A DNA stretch of 54,923 nucleotides from Candidatus Omnitrophota bacterium (GTDB taxonomy: Bacteria > Omnitrophota > Gorgyraeia > Duberdicusellales > 4484-171). The DNA lies in NCBI GenBank assembly GCA_024231025.1, contig JAAEQW010000240.1, positions 1-54,923 of the forward strand. The letters are read 5' to 3'. Shown here one piece after another: positions 12,001-16,680 of the stretch (position 1 is the first letter of the stretch; each line of letters begins with the position of its first letter). The translations under genes and the position numbers were made by a program. The notes below the pieces were generated by a model. It saw nothing but the letters and a program-made list of their open reading frames with translations, ran no database searches and had not been told where the DNA came from.

Positions 12001-12499
12001 TTATTGCGATGGCAAGCATATTTATATTCCTCAAGGGCTAATTGTTGCTTTGGCGGCTAATAATCAATTAGATTTGTTAGAGGAAATTATTAATCACGAG
12101 CGAAAGCGCCTTGAGCCTGGGGCGGACCCTAAGCAATTAGCTACAGATAGCGAAGCACTTGCACAAGAGGTTCTACAAGTATTAGGAGCAGTATCTGATG
12201 CTCGAAATTGGGACAGAGCAGAAAAAAAAATACTATCTAAATCAAAAGCTGAAGTACTTTCTAAAGCAGAGGATTCTTTTGGTGCAGCTAATCAGACATG
12301 GTTTATGATTAAGGCTGCCGGTATTTTCTTTAACAGTGTGATTATTGGTAAAAACATTGAGATTAATTCGCCCCAAGTGAGAGAACTAACTCAAGAATAC
12401 GTCAGCTTCATCAACCGTACCCCCAAAATCTCTTATATCTTCGATGGAGATATTTCTTTCGAAGGCGTATTGAGAATGCTAAAATTCTGGTACAGATAA
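2..12499 (+). CDS. Giant mosaic multidomain protein, 5' end outside window
   Basis: The frame is open from the left edge to the stop at 12499 (over 4,150 codons). A TTG at 29 could be read as a start, but in the second copy of this first module the same LPEV..RSDADK stretch lies mid-protein, so the true start is probably upstream. Residues here count from 29. Order: module A (6-130); GPCGLGVTN module (170-324); large module ending WHAVTR...DWVG (324-781); hydrophobic segments (about 851-905 and 1096-1131); a fragment of the large module's C-terminus (1333-1379); radical SAM domain (C1424, C1428, C1431); ManC-like domain (1703-2078); second GPCGLGVTN module; an unknown domain; module A again; third GPCGLGVTN module; kinase-like domain (K2900, H3009-G-D3011); second large module; unknown domain; fourth, diverged GPCGLGVTN module. 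Giant mosaic proteins of this kind are known from Omnitrophota. Overall function is unknown; I infer an envelope, intercellular or toxin-like role only weakly. Confidence 0.85.
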   Translation, partial: TRLKSKIPNLGEAPLPEVLRRSDADKVIERLVYLTELIKRDWKLTIKWRTMEGDCERIRTAFKYINQIGNNQQALNLLTYNPLIIYFLKHQRQEYDGIELVIKILTELDYGFDTKEVDIEGKKQYLIAVNAVKRFLRTSPLWLGYLTTIRIKEFHEQIYLSSASPYGEPLLRVKSGWFGGPCGLGVTNEAGRMDSDAQRDTKAALENNIHGEYSDLPKKTRDVIETKRPDLERRLRKENVTILLFEDGVDGRAPPHIWRDSETRFLLAYSENKQKHFPYGLIIDLVAHDRFDLLERLIDHEDDRLDGVKSLSELDDQSQTLARDIVKALGALCGWGRFSHKVNQHLKKNAALFRYVYEKFSASLCESQERWNRTRAVEEVEGILASIREDANITYEDVALNPLLRKFSDDQRFIRELLALVDRNRIIPHRDGIMPNALHVAGPLCEQIESDAILKIGSYKVKINGDGVTTLSRPHDHYGSVAYFLEDRYIGANNKIFNAMAMVNHSPRGRTRYSSELINLAENFHIKHGRYPGSLDLKRLFQMTNRVELFELMPECIFWTPVNLRLRAWAEIITMREFGVPCEEVDFSLTGDNSEEIIQRIIFKLVQRDYLLEHLDWSEIECFEEKVVPLAHQNMDALQNVVNLALGVSRDIFWAICRKAKTINELEEELLENQGTADHTRFGEYLSAKICAIKILPTEKQQTFVNLLNLCDIQGNYIRLLGAQTNFLDERFNEYAGDIFVYQTGSGIHNGYRYWHAVTRQEAEQLLKKNPRLKIYPILDAPVDHNDWVGDRIDDVLVEAKVSVEICPGKYPIVLLRDSLEGVFISQEQLFQRLKAKGVTPKVSRSLLTAVKRFAQSRKMQPLLPVLTLGLSSFFLMGAAGSDLQLQQTKELLVIVGIVLGLIGIFPFCDWVSKSLRSLWDKFRFKRYVRQFRKGNKNERMGAIRSLASCGDDCQHAAIDFLLEGLSNFDWEIHETVVRSLLRQMHEKFILTLRAEKALVDSCSRERMLESIADYEDRLTKSYMNAFRGVDPEDCLRIVGRLKSLAVASKDPMRNSLAVYRAATNAYQIIFNQDQGRAPRPRIRHILQPNPVDLPKGTRSRVSKLPLIFSAFLSMGAAAGDLLWPFALVAVSILLVISHRAIRLINARREDKLSLERAMLFGVVSLDEFPRMKVTINSSGDPLSRPQVIGGEGVDANPGNFNIANGLVRRFLAYCSDYMGKSRYSPSFDNLTITFCPKLPASIEEKEMLFHHFIGIPQEGELYIPYPNLVKGDTLSMLSLALSQNCLVQTVSKALNEPIEETIMRFFTAGIGIDDVLGTYMNLGKAKDILEFAELRQAASQIYVYEDSPHQWHAVTRQEAKQLLKDNPNLKIYSILDAPVDHNDWVGGKGVVKSRVKPATFDGVPNIIEDMTFEQFCLYDGVIRVTLRLTESCNLQCSYCSLESGPGGARKEIPLEKLAEIIPALDRVGVRRLDLSGGEPFIRKDIFNIIELASNTALSLGVITNGTLIKPEIAQKLNRYPVHSIKVSLDGDRKTNDAIRGKGSFDRAINGLKYLMEKTDIKVKVLLTLTKSNGSGVAGLARLLSDLGVWRFAIRRVDPLGRADMSFIPGDDDVWKVYRDLLKISGTLRKHFIEWEFQNPYPHIDVWADNPYSFVEASGRHATFLPTGEIKIDFDCDEVVGSWLEEVNIVSVFEEIKRRVRRQNTSFNPVQARFVILAGGCGVTLWPLSTKATPKQLLKCGQEYANGIQELITNLEERVDPKQIIIQTVQDYEEEIIFTAESLHVPKDNIFVEPQSVGTAMAVAYTALRLYEKNRSIPIVIVPPDHIIEPLDEFWKALMNAIELARKSSAIVCIGINPDRPDTHYGYIKEGNAEEYVGVAHVKGFIEKPSSVEEAKRLIGQGYKWNSAVYVFTPEAILNCFCDLIPECYAKLKQALSINVENKNRVVDQIFAQFANYGLFDGNSLEHLILGPLSQNPEASVDLISLTGVNFASIDTGDLGCGMRYANKNRVGENNNLVLIPDSVFVKITNTQNCNVAVQGDVVREVVIDGVDNLIVATSARSNSVLVIPIGRAKDVKSIHKILAGRQEFLPYIKGVFKGERCRAFTFRHDCGNVELFSDSGLVVAVGLNNVKVALKNKILSVLKITGSDPERGKPSHPGPCGLGVTNAAGHMDSDAQRDTKAALENNIHGEYSDLPEDIQEAIEDENLKIAANLRKQNVVILFSKDGLGQRAPPYIWCDSETRFLLAYSENEQKHFPFGLIIDLVSYGRFDLLERLINHEDDRLLSRKSLPDLKIQSEELARDIVKALGALFGRGDVVKSRLDPIVLPLSDYFNSPSSFAFAGETLDALIKELNLAQMVEGSEVILLVHPYIALSYANSYPSGGTTDTEYYDNYLRGLKGLFRCDKKTTFVCLVCEDEFGFVIVNSGGFPRTVYREGRHMTLFGEFLDDIQGQINPEHTFIIVPTFPESPTIIINKEQGYSHRTSWGVFVGFLRRLFLSTKQEKLAIAGEFYSFSICGFPLGGCLGKILKELKSAHDLGVELEFLPGLLVSGRRMRDQDISLDIELPEVAMRSDADKAIRRLIVLADAIRKGLFGKKDYLMDCTSKEISKACDCISQIGSNQQALNLLVYNPFIDCLLSDGSRDFYGVDLALKILTGINYNRDVRTTTIKGEKQYLITLDAVKRSLNESDLWTIHLNDVHLKEREGIMDVDGSFGPCGLGVTNEAGHMDADAQRNTKVALQNNIHGEYGDLPQKTRDIIEDRAPALADRLKESNVVILFPENGINGRAPPHIWRDSETRFLLAYSENEQKHFPYGLIIDLVSYGRFDLLERLIDHEDDRLDGTKSLPDLKIQSEELAREINNLLLYIEDIGNFFLDKGYLIDPYPINNGEFAFVYRATRVEDQKVFAIKATKQDLSEILYNYDKEKYVSGKQSGVSIKELKGFVTIYEEGVILSIFVRNSPPYIETYSYQIMEFLEGNSLYNLYQGNFFKTINIAQLIDELIEVANNVAVLHKQGVAHGDIKLGNMMRDLQGIVVSDRTERMESITNYCMCCEMGPFAREHLINVYGIYSLRAHDKYQIYICILRLLKQAALSADAESMIDDFNQVWCGKCTNYNFVDLIAALIELKSRLNRGKYGDLSKCGWGRFSHKVNQHLKKNAALFRHVYEKFSGALCKSQERWNRTRAVEEVENICGNIKDRNLNVLLEGFSTQEEFIEQFLALVTMNILVPDEEGPLAGVLDNVSGPLCGEVEPNFTKHIDHCKLDSFGGFDCLRRDRKESSNFAFLEDCFIGLDGETFNLKAMVFKGNLPIYSLDYFQWEEMRYFEWLIQLAENYRIRYGKYLELKEFFEDRNRDKLRICLPRYTSSIMDQLRVWGEVEAMRVFGVPLWEIDFNLSGGNKELIRRSIFKLIQRTQVGKTHCNYNDFQDVIDLVEEDPNVFSRIVNLALGVSSHSFLLLHGRLTTVAALKDTLLAYQGFVGRTTIGERLFYKSCVVGLLPYEKRQTFINLFALSDIQGNYIRLLGAQTNFLDERFNEYAGDIFVYQTSSGIHNGYRYWHAVTREDAERLLKEISGLKIYPILKAPADACDWVGGSDSIPVDLILAKNKKAFRVSACAEFDASIKRVSSKDGLRDWQMEEIIRFKKTIRRLYQDENGVYGAKNNSMTSKQRNHLASSILQKNSFLSFVSWQEDAKILKWRHYSVYVRIAGYDFRLDVTDDYGIVIVLQEEINKQPDFWYMYPKTNPPAQEGSIFDGALERYVHIEQGGFLERYYKIVAEVANKILDDKDWKELLSFDNLIPVFKQIGISTIYDDPALEVYHLLKEHKFCVEYRNGSDQSYIAVKLAQRYFILDVNRLRTNGAGIVLIPEGLALGFCEGLGFSEIKAYDPDYPSAGGMRGSTVTELNLKNRKRSFSGSCGFGVANDDGMMSAITKARTEKKLKSGYHGRYGDLPKKTRDAIETYNATLMGKLKEDNVVIFTSQDGINSREGQFIWFDFKDYFLIAYCDGKHIYIPQGLIVALAANNQLDLLEEIINHERKRLEPGADPKQLATDSEALAQEVLQVLGAVSDARNWDRAEKKILSKSKAEVLSKAEDSFGAANQTWFMIKAAGIFFNSVIIGKNIEINSPQVRELTQEYVSFINRTPKISYIFDGDISFEGVLRMLKFWYR
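44..410 (+). repeat. Intragenic module A, copy 1
   Basis: The coding segment beginning LPEVLRRSDADK and containing QIGNNQQALNLLTYNP recurs at 7697-8066 as LPEVAMRSDADK and QIGSNQQALNLLVYNP. In both places it precedes a GPCGLGVTN module. The domain is not recognised. Confidence 0.75.
536..1000 (+). repeat. Intragenic GPCGLGVTN module, copy 1
   Basis: A coding module of about 150 residues. It starts GPCGLGVTNEAG, contains NNIHGEYSDLP and the stretch PHIWRDSETRFLLAYSEN, and ends with LLERLIDHEDDRL followed by a short helix. Copies 1 to 3 share long stretches of nearly identical DNA, which points to recent duplication or gene conversion. The conserved HE pair near the end is of unknown role. Confidence 0.8.
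998..2370 (+). repeat. Intragenic large module, copy 1
   Basis: A coding module of about 455 residues running from CGWGRFSHKVNQHLKKN to DAPVDHNDWVG. It recurs at 9419-10773 with diverged middle parts but nearly identical DNA at both ends (start region, and the SDIQGNYIRLLGAQTNF to DWVG tail). That pattern suggests gene conversion of the edges or selection on them. Confidence 0.8.
4024..4163 (+). repeat. Fragment of the large module C-terminus
   Basis: Only the tail of the large module (IYVYEDSPHQWHAVTR through ILDAPVDHNDWVGG) is present here, attached to a different upstream sequence. It ends right where the radical SAM / ManC-like insert begins. Confidence 0.75.
4172..4195 (+). repeat. REP-like palindrome at a module junction
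   Basis: GTAGTCAAGTCGAGA followed by GTTAAGCC directly follows the DWVGG tail and precedes the radical SAM domain. The first 15 bases are repeated exactly at 6950, at another module junction. A GTAG followed by a palindrome is the typical layout of REP elements. Here it is read in frame as VVKSRVKP. Confidence 0.55.
6440..6450 (+). repeat. GGGTCAGACCC palindrome at a module junction
   Basis: This 11-base palindrome lies at the end of the ManC-like insert, just before the second GPCGLGVTN module. It shares GGGTCAGACC with the terminal inverted repeats of the RAYT-like transposase at 21844 and 22852. It is short, so chance cannot be excluded. Confidence 0.4.
6475..6935 (+). repeat. Intragenic GPCGLGVTN module, copy 2
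   Basis: Begins GPCGLGVTNAAGHM and ends LLERLINHEDDRL plus a helix. Its first 120 bases are nearly identical to copy 1, including silent sites. Confidence 0.8.
6950..6973 (+). repeat. REP-like palindrome at a module junction
   Basis: GTAGTCAAGTCGAGACTTGAC followed by a short tail has a perfect GTCAAG/CTTGAC stem. It sits between the second GPCGLGVTN module and the unknown domain at 6975-7690, and is read in frame as VVKSRLDP. Its 5' half is identical to 4172. Confidence 0.6.
7697..8066 (+). repeat. Intragenic module A, copy 2
   Basis: Recurs relative to 44-410, with LPEVAMRSDADK and QIGSNQQALNLL. It is preceded by an unrelated domain, which is why the copy at the left edge of the window is judged to lack its upstream part. 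Confidence 0.75.
8143..8590 (+). repeat. Intragenic GPCGLGVTN module, copy 3
   Basis: Begins FGPCGLGVTNEAGHM and ends LLERLIDHEDDRL. The kinase-like domain follows directly, replacing the usual junction to the large module. Confidence 0.8.
9419..10773 (+). repeat. Intragenic large module, copy 2
   Basis: Second copy of the CGWGRFSHKVN to DWVGG module. The first 150 and last 240 bases are close to copy 1 while the middle is diverged. Confidence 0.8.
11736..12195 (+). repeat. Intragenic GPCGLGVTN module, copy 4 (diverged)
   Basis: Begins GSCGFGVANDDGMM and keeps YHGRYGDLPKKTRDAIE and LLEEIINHERKRL. It is more diverged than copies 1 to 3 and lies near the C-terminus of the giant protein. Confidence 0.7.
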
Positions 12500-12558
12500 T
12501 GCCGCTGTTGCAGAATACAACAGTCCCCGCAATAAATTCTATCCAAGCAAAACCTTTC

Positions 12559-12567
12559 TGATATAAT
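12559..12567 (+). promoter_or_regulatory. Extended -10 promoter candidate for the ABC operon
   Basis: TGATATAAT is a consensus extended -10 (TGnTATAAT). No clear -35 is seen 17 bases upstream. It lies between the giant gene and the permease gene and would give a leader of about 80 bases. Confidence 0.45.
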
Positions 12568-12656
12568 GTAGATTTATGATTAATAATTGGGGCAATGATA
12601 TGGATAATAATGGGGATTGATAATGGGCACATGCAATGTGCTCGTACGGAGTAGGG

Positions 12657-13625
12657 ATGCGGCGGTATATTTTAAAACGCCTGTTGGTTTTTATTCCGAT
12701 GCTTTTGGGGATAACCTTGCTTACTTTTTTGTTTATCCAAATTGCACCGGGTGATTTTCTTGATAATTTACGTCTTAATCCACAAGTATCGCCGGAAACA
12801 ATATCCTTATACCAGGAAAAATTTAATTTAGATAAACCACTGCCTGTGCAGTATTTTGTTTGGTTGAAAAACGTTTTAAAGGGTGATTTTGGTTATTCGT
12901 TTTCTTATAAGGCGCCGGTAGCAAAGGTTATATCATCGCGCGCACTTAATACCTTTATATTATCATTGTCTTCTTTTATCTTTACATGGATTTTTGTTAT
13001 TCCCTTAGGGGTGATTGCCGCTTTAAACCGCAATAAATTTACTGATCGTTTCTTGTCTTTTCTCTCTTATATAGGTATATCAGTGCCTACTTTTTTCTTG
13101 GCGTTTATTCTTCTGTATTTAGCAACATTTGTTAATTGGCTCCCCTTGGGCGGAATGCGGTCGGTTAATCATCATGATTTAAGTTTTATTGGAAAAATTT
13201 TAGATATTGGTCGTCATTTAATTATTCCAACGCTGGTTCTTTCAATCGGAAGTATTTGCGTTTTGCAGCGCATTATGCGCGCCAATCTTTTGGAGGTGCT
13301 AGGCTCTTCCTATATATTAGGGGCAAAGGCAAGGGGGTTGTCTAAATTTAGAATTCTTTATATTCATGCTTTAAAAAATGCTTTAAATCCAATGATCACA
13401 ATTTTTGGTTATCAATTTTCGGCACTTCTAAGTGGTGCGGCATTAACCGAAATAATTATTGGTTGGCCGGGATTAGGCGTAGTTATGCTGGACGCGGTGC
13501 GTTCGCAGGATTTGTATTTAGTTATGGGTTCAATGGTTATGGGTGCGGTATTTTTGATTGTGGGCAATTTGCTGGCTGATGTTATGTTGGCTTATTTTGA
13601 CCCGAGAATTAGATATGATAAGTAG
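12657..13625 (+). CDS. Dipeptide/oligopeptide ABC transporter permease (DppB/OppB family)
   Basis: An inner-membrane permease that would form a heterodimeric channel with the next gene product. The N-terminus (MRRYILKRLLVFIPMLLGITLLTF) is typical of DppB/OppB/YejB. Several membrane segments follow, and the cytoplasmic EAA loop is visible as GAKARGLSKFRILYIHALKNA near residue 230. The C-terminus DVMLAYFDPRIRY is typical of the family. The frame also has an ATG at 12636, but ATG 12657 is preceded by GGAG at good spacing and gives the usual family N-terminus, so it is chosen (322 aa). First gene of a four-gene transporter operon. The substrate is inferred only by family: peptides, nickel or related solutes. 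Confidence 0.88.
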   Translation: MRRYILKRLLVFIPMLLGITLLTFLFIQIAPGDFLDNLRLNPQVSPETISLYQEKFNLDKPLPVQYFVWLKNVLKGDFGYSFSYKAPVAKVISSRALNTFILSLSSFIFTWIFVIPLGVIAALNRNKFTDRFLSFLSYIGISVPTFFLAFILLYLATFVNWLPLGGMRSVNHHDLSFIGKILDIGRHLIIPTLVLSIGSICVLQRIMRANLLEVLGSSYILGAKARGLSKFRILYIHALKNALNPMITIFGYQFSALLSGAALTEIIIGWPGLGVVMLDAVRSQDLYLVMGSMVMGAVFLIVGNLLADVMLAYFDPRIRYDK

Positions 13626-13677
13626 GCGTAAGTCATAAATCATAAGTTGTAAGTTGTAAGTTGTAAGTCGTAAGTTA
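13626..13677 (+). repeat. 7-bp period tandem repeat (AAGTTGT type)
   Basis: TAAGTTG/TAAGTCG units repeat with a 7-base period immediately after the permease stop. Related arrays, in either orientation, occur near 25323-25367, 29150-29175 and 46788-46842. Confidence 0.6.
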
Positions 13678-13697
13678 TTCCCGCCACGTGGCGGGAA
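13678..13697. repeat. 20-bp perfect palindrome
   Basis: TTCCCGCCAC is followed directly by its reverse complement. As RNA it forms a strong hairpin with no clear U-run, so a REP-type element or mRNA-stabilising hairpin is more likely than a terminator. Confidence 0.6.
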
Positions 13698-13737
13698 CCC
13701 GTTAAATATGATAATAGAGTGCGGGAAAGTATTAAGT

Positions 13738-14781
13738 ATGAAGAATAATTTATTTAAAGAGATTTTTAAGAATAAACTAGGATTTATGGCGCTATTAATT
13801 TTGTGTAGCCTGTACACATCGGTTGCCTTTGCACCATTTTTTGCGCCTTATTCCTATGATGACGATGATGTTTTGTCTTCTTATGCACCGCCGACAAAGG
13901 TTCATTTTAAGGGTATTCGTCCGGTTATTTATGCGAAAGATTATGATGTAAATAAATATTACCAACGCATTTATCGAGAAAATGAAAGCAAGGTGCATCC
14001 GATAAAGTTTTTTGTTAAAGGCGAAAAATATAAACTTTTGGGGATTGAATGTGATCGTCATTTTTTTGGCACAGAGGGTGAGAAAATATTTCTATTAGGT
14101 GCCGACCTAAAGGGCAGAGACATTTTATCGCGTGTGCTGTATGGAGGAAGAATATCTTTGTCAATCGGGTTAATTGGTGCTGCGATTTCTTTGATTCTTG
14201 GGCTTTTGGTTGGCGGAGTATCGGGTTATTATGGCGGCAGAGTGGATAACGCAATAATGCGCCTTTGCGAAATGATGATGATGGTTCCTTCTTTTTATCT
14301 TATGCTTGCGATGCGGGCAGCCTTTCCACCGAATTTGACTTCTACACAAGTGTATCTTTTGATTGTGGTAATTTTGTCGTTTATCGGCTGGGCCTCTACC
14401 GCGCGCATTATAAGAGGGATGGCGATTTCCCTGCGTGAACGCGAGTTTGTTGTTGCGGCAAAAACATTAGGAGTTGCGGATATAAAAATTATTATTCGCC
14501 ACATCCTACCGCATACGTTCTCATATTGTATTGTTGCGGTGTTTTTAAGTATTCCCGGTTATATTTTAGGCGAGGCAGCATTAAGTTTGTTGGGGTTAGG
14601 CATTCAGGAACCTCAGGCTAGTTGGGGTAATTTGCTATCTTCGGCGATGGGGATAGTTAATATTCGTCTTTATCCGTGGATACTTATTCCGGGGCTTTTT
14701 ATTTTGGTTACAGTTATGTGTTTTAATATTTTGGGTGAGACATTGCGTGACGTTTTAGATCCAAAAAGAAAAATTGTATGA
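13738..14781 (+). CDS. Dipeptide/oligopeptide ABC transporter permease (DppC/OppC family)
   Basis: The second permease of the transporter. The N-terminus KEIFKNKLGFMALLILCSLYTSVAFAPFFAPY is the usual DppC/YejE signature. A roughly 80-residue periplasmic insert follows, then the permease core with GADLKGRDILSRVLYGGRISL and the EAA loop AAKTLGVADIKIIIRHILPH. The C-terminus NILGETLRDVLDPK is diagnostic of the family. ATG 13738 is preferred over an in-frame ATG at 13708 because the conserved N-terminus begins there; the protein is then 347 aa. Its end overlaps the next gene by ATGA, which implies translational coupling. Confidence 0.88.
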   Translation: MKNNLFKEIFKNKLGFMALLILCSLYTSVAFAPFFAPYSYDDDDVLSSYAPPTKVHFKGIRPVIYAKDYDVNKYYQRIYRENESKVHPIKFFVKGEKYKLLGIECDRHFFGTEGEKIFLLGADLKGRDILSRVLYGGRISLSIGLIGAAISLILGLLVGGVSGYYGGRVDNAIMRLCEMMMMVPSFYLMLAMRAAFPPNLTSTQVYLLIVVILSFIGWASTARIIRGMAISLREREFVVAAKTLGVADIKIIIRHILPHTFSYCIVAVFLSIPGYILGEAALSLLGLGIQEPQASWGNLLSSAMGIVNIRLYPWILIPGLFILVTVMCFNILGETLRDVLDPKRKIV

Positions 14782-15551
14782 TTTTAGAAATCAAAAATTT
14801 GTCAGTTACTTATCCGAAGGTTAAAGCTTTAGACAATGTGAGTTTCTCTTTGGCCAAGGGTGAAGTTTTGGGTATCGTTGGAGAATCCGGCAGTGGGAAA
14901 AGTACATTTGCGTATTCGACCCTAGGTTTACTTGCCGACAGTGCTAAGCGCAGCGGTGAAATTATTTTTAATAGTCAAAGATTGCTGATGCTGGATGATA
15001 AAAAATTTCAGGCAATACGTGGCAATAAGATAGGGCTAATCATGCAAGAGCCGGCAAGCGGATTTAACCCGGTATTGACTATTGGCTATCATTTTCATGA
15101 ACTGTTGATTCAAAAAACAGATGCTAAATCGCTAAAAGAGCGAAATAAAATTATTCTTGATTGTTTCAGTATGGTGCATCTTCCACAGGGGGAGAGAATG
15201 CTAAAAAGTTATCCTCATCAACTTAGTGGCGGGCAACTCCAGCGAGCATCAATTGCTATGGCAATTTCGTTAAAACCTGATATTTTAATTGCTGATGAAC
15301 CAACCAGTTCGCTTGATGTGACAATCGAAAGCCAAATAATTAATTTATTTAAGGAGCTTTCCGGCAATTTGAACATAGCAGTAGTTTTTATTACTCATAA
15401 TTTAAACTTAGTGAAAGCGCTATGTCAGCGGGCGGTAGTTTTGTGTTCTGGTCAGGTTAAAGAAATAGCCGAAATAGACACTTTATTCGCAGAACCAAAG
15501 GATGATTACACAAAAAGTTTGCTCGCTGCATTTAAGGAAACTAACGAATAA
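14778..15551 (+). CDS. Peptide ABC transporter ATP-binding protein (DppD/OppD type)
   Basis: ATPase subunit powering the transporter. Walker A is GESGSGKST, the signature is LSGGQLQRA, and Walker B is ILIADEPTSSLDVT; a switch histidine is visible in FITHN. The length (257 aa) is shorter than usual DppD/OppD (about 320 aa) because the C-terminal oligopeptide-transporter extension is missing. It overlaps the upstream permease by four bases and the next ATPase by one base. The substrate cannot be read from the sequence. Confidence 0.88.
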   Translation: MILEIKNLSVTYPKVKALDNVSFSLAKGEVLGIVGESGSGKSTFAYSTLGLLADSAKRSGEIIFNSQRLLMLDDKKFQAIRGNKIGLIMQEPASGFNPVLTIGYHFHELLIQKTDAKSLKERNKIILDCFSMVHLPQGERMLKSYPHQLSGGQLQRASIAMAISLKPDILIADEPTSSLDVTIESQIINLFKELSGNLNIAVVFITHNLNLVKALCQRAVVLCSGQVKEIAEIDTLFAEPKDDYTKSLLAAFKETNE

Positions 15552-16378
15552 TGATTTTACGAACTAAAAAACTAAAGGTTCATTTTAAGGGCGTTAAGGC
15601 TTTAGATGGCGTTGATATTTTTCTTTCTCGGGGGTTAACTACGGCTTTGGCCGGTGAAAGCGGGTGCGGTAAAACTACTCTTGCCCGGGCTATTTTGAAA
15701 ATACATGAGCCAACGAGTGGGAAGATATATCTAGAAGATAAAGATATTGCCCTAAAGGAAAATAGTGTTTTTTTACATCGCAATGTTCAGATTGTTTTTC
15801 AAAATCCTTTTCTTAGCCTTGATCCGCGTTTTACAATATTTGCTACTCTCTATGAAGCCTTAACTGTTTGCGGGAAAGTTAAAAAGAAAAATGCCAAAGA
15901 TGCAATTGTTAAATCGCTAGAGGAAGTTGAACTTGATTCTAGCTGTATTAACAGGTATCCTCATCAGCTTAGTGGTGGTCAGCTTCAGCGTGTTTGCATT
16001 GCGCGAGCAATAATTAATCGACCGGCGTTGGTTATTTTGGATGAACCAACGTCAAGCTTGGATGTAACTACCGCGTCTAAAATAATAAAATTACTCAATA
16101 GGTTAAAGCAAGAGCTTAAAGTAACGTTTTTGTTCATATCTCACGATCTCAAATTGCTTAATAAAATTTCTGATTTTTCTTTTATTATGCATAAGGGCAA
16201 AATTGTTGAATATGGTCCAAGAAATTTAGTGTATAGTAACCCGATGCATCCTTATACCAAAATGTTAATTGATGCGTCTAATCAGAAATTAGCGGCAATG
16301 CCTAAAGAAAATTGTGAATCTCCCTGTAGCTCAATTTTGAGGGAAATTGAACCGGGTCACTTTATTTTTTGTGATTGA
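15551..16378 (+). CDS. Peptide ABC transporter ATP-binding protein (DppF/OppF type)
   Basis: Second ATPase subunit. Walker A is GESGCGKTT, the signature is LSGGQLQRVCIARAI, Walker B is LVILDEPTSSLDVT, and the H-loop is FISHD. The C-terminus (MHPYTKMLIDAS, then SPCSSILREIEPGHFIFC) retains a shortened oligopeptide-transporter tail of the OppF type. At 275 aa it is somewhat shorter than usual. It starts in the stop codon of the previous gene (TAATG). No substrate-binding protein gene follows or precedes, so the transporter must use a receptor encoded elsewhere. Confidence 0.87.
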   Translation: MILRTKKLKVHFKGVKALDGVDIFLSRGLTTALAGESGCGKTTLARAILKIHEPTSGKIYLEDKDIALKENSVFLHRNVQIVFQNPFLSLDPRFTIFATLYEALTVCGKVKKKNAKDAIVKSLEEVELDSSCINRYPHQLSGGQLQRVCIARAIINRPALVILDEPTSSLDVTTASKIIKLLNRLKQELKVTFLFISHDLKLLNKISDFSFIMHKGKIVEYGPRNLVYSNPMHPYTKMLIDASNQKLAAMPKENCESPCSSILREIEPGHFIFCD

Positions 16379-16496
16379 GATGTCATAACTAATTGAAATA
16401 TAGAGGATTATGGAAAAGTATCTATTTTTATATTTGCTTGAAAACCCCATTATTACATGCTACACTTTAATTGGGCAGGGATGTCCTCTATGTGGG

Positions 16497-16576
16497 GTAG
16501 GGCCATCGAAAGAAGGCTGCACAAAGCTCTAGAGCCTAAGTTTCGTCTGAGGCGGAATATGGTAGTCAGCTACTGG
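16497..16576 (+). ncRNA. Cyclic di-GMP-I (GEMM) riboswitch
   Basis: Recognised by its conserved blocks in the right order: AGGGC, CGAAAGA, a CACAAAGC block, GCCTAAG, then ATGGTAGTCAGCTACTGG. These match the GEMM-I pattern known from Vibrio and Geobacter (AGGGCAAA, GAAAG, CGCAAAGC, GGCCTAA, GGTAGG.AGC..GGTTACC). An intrinsic terminator follows at 16605-16661, before the Shine-Dalgarno and start of the YD-repeat gene at 16681, so the aptamer plausibly controls termination. Whether it prefers c-di-GMP or the GEMM-Ib ligand cGAMP cannot be settled by eye. Confidence 0.82.
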
Positions 16577-16604
16577 AGGAGAGTATGATTGTTGCGAGGT
16601 CATT

Positions 16605-16661
16605 AAAAACCATGGAAAGCTTCATTTGTTTGGGTGAGGTGTGCCATGGTTTTTTGTTTTT
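16605..16661 (+). terminator. Intrinsic terminator (riboswitch expression platform)
   Basis: A perfect 11-bp stem (AAAAACCATGG at 16605-16615 with CCATGGTTTTT at 16644-16654) is followed by a T-rich run to 16661. It lies between the riboswitch and the start codon of the next gene. Confidence 0.75.
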
Positions 16662-16680
16662 ATTAATGAGGAGGCTTGCG

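Noticed and set aside
13626-13677. CRISPR array
   Set aside because: The units are only 7 bases long with no unique spacers, and no cas gene is present. They are tandem repeats.
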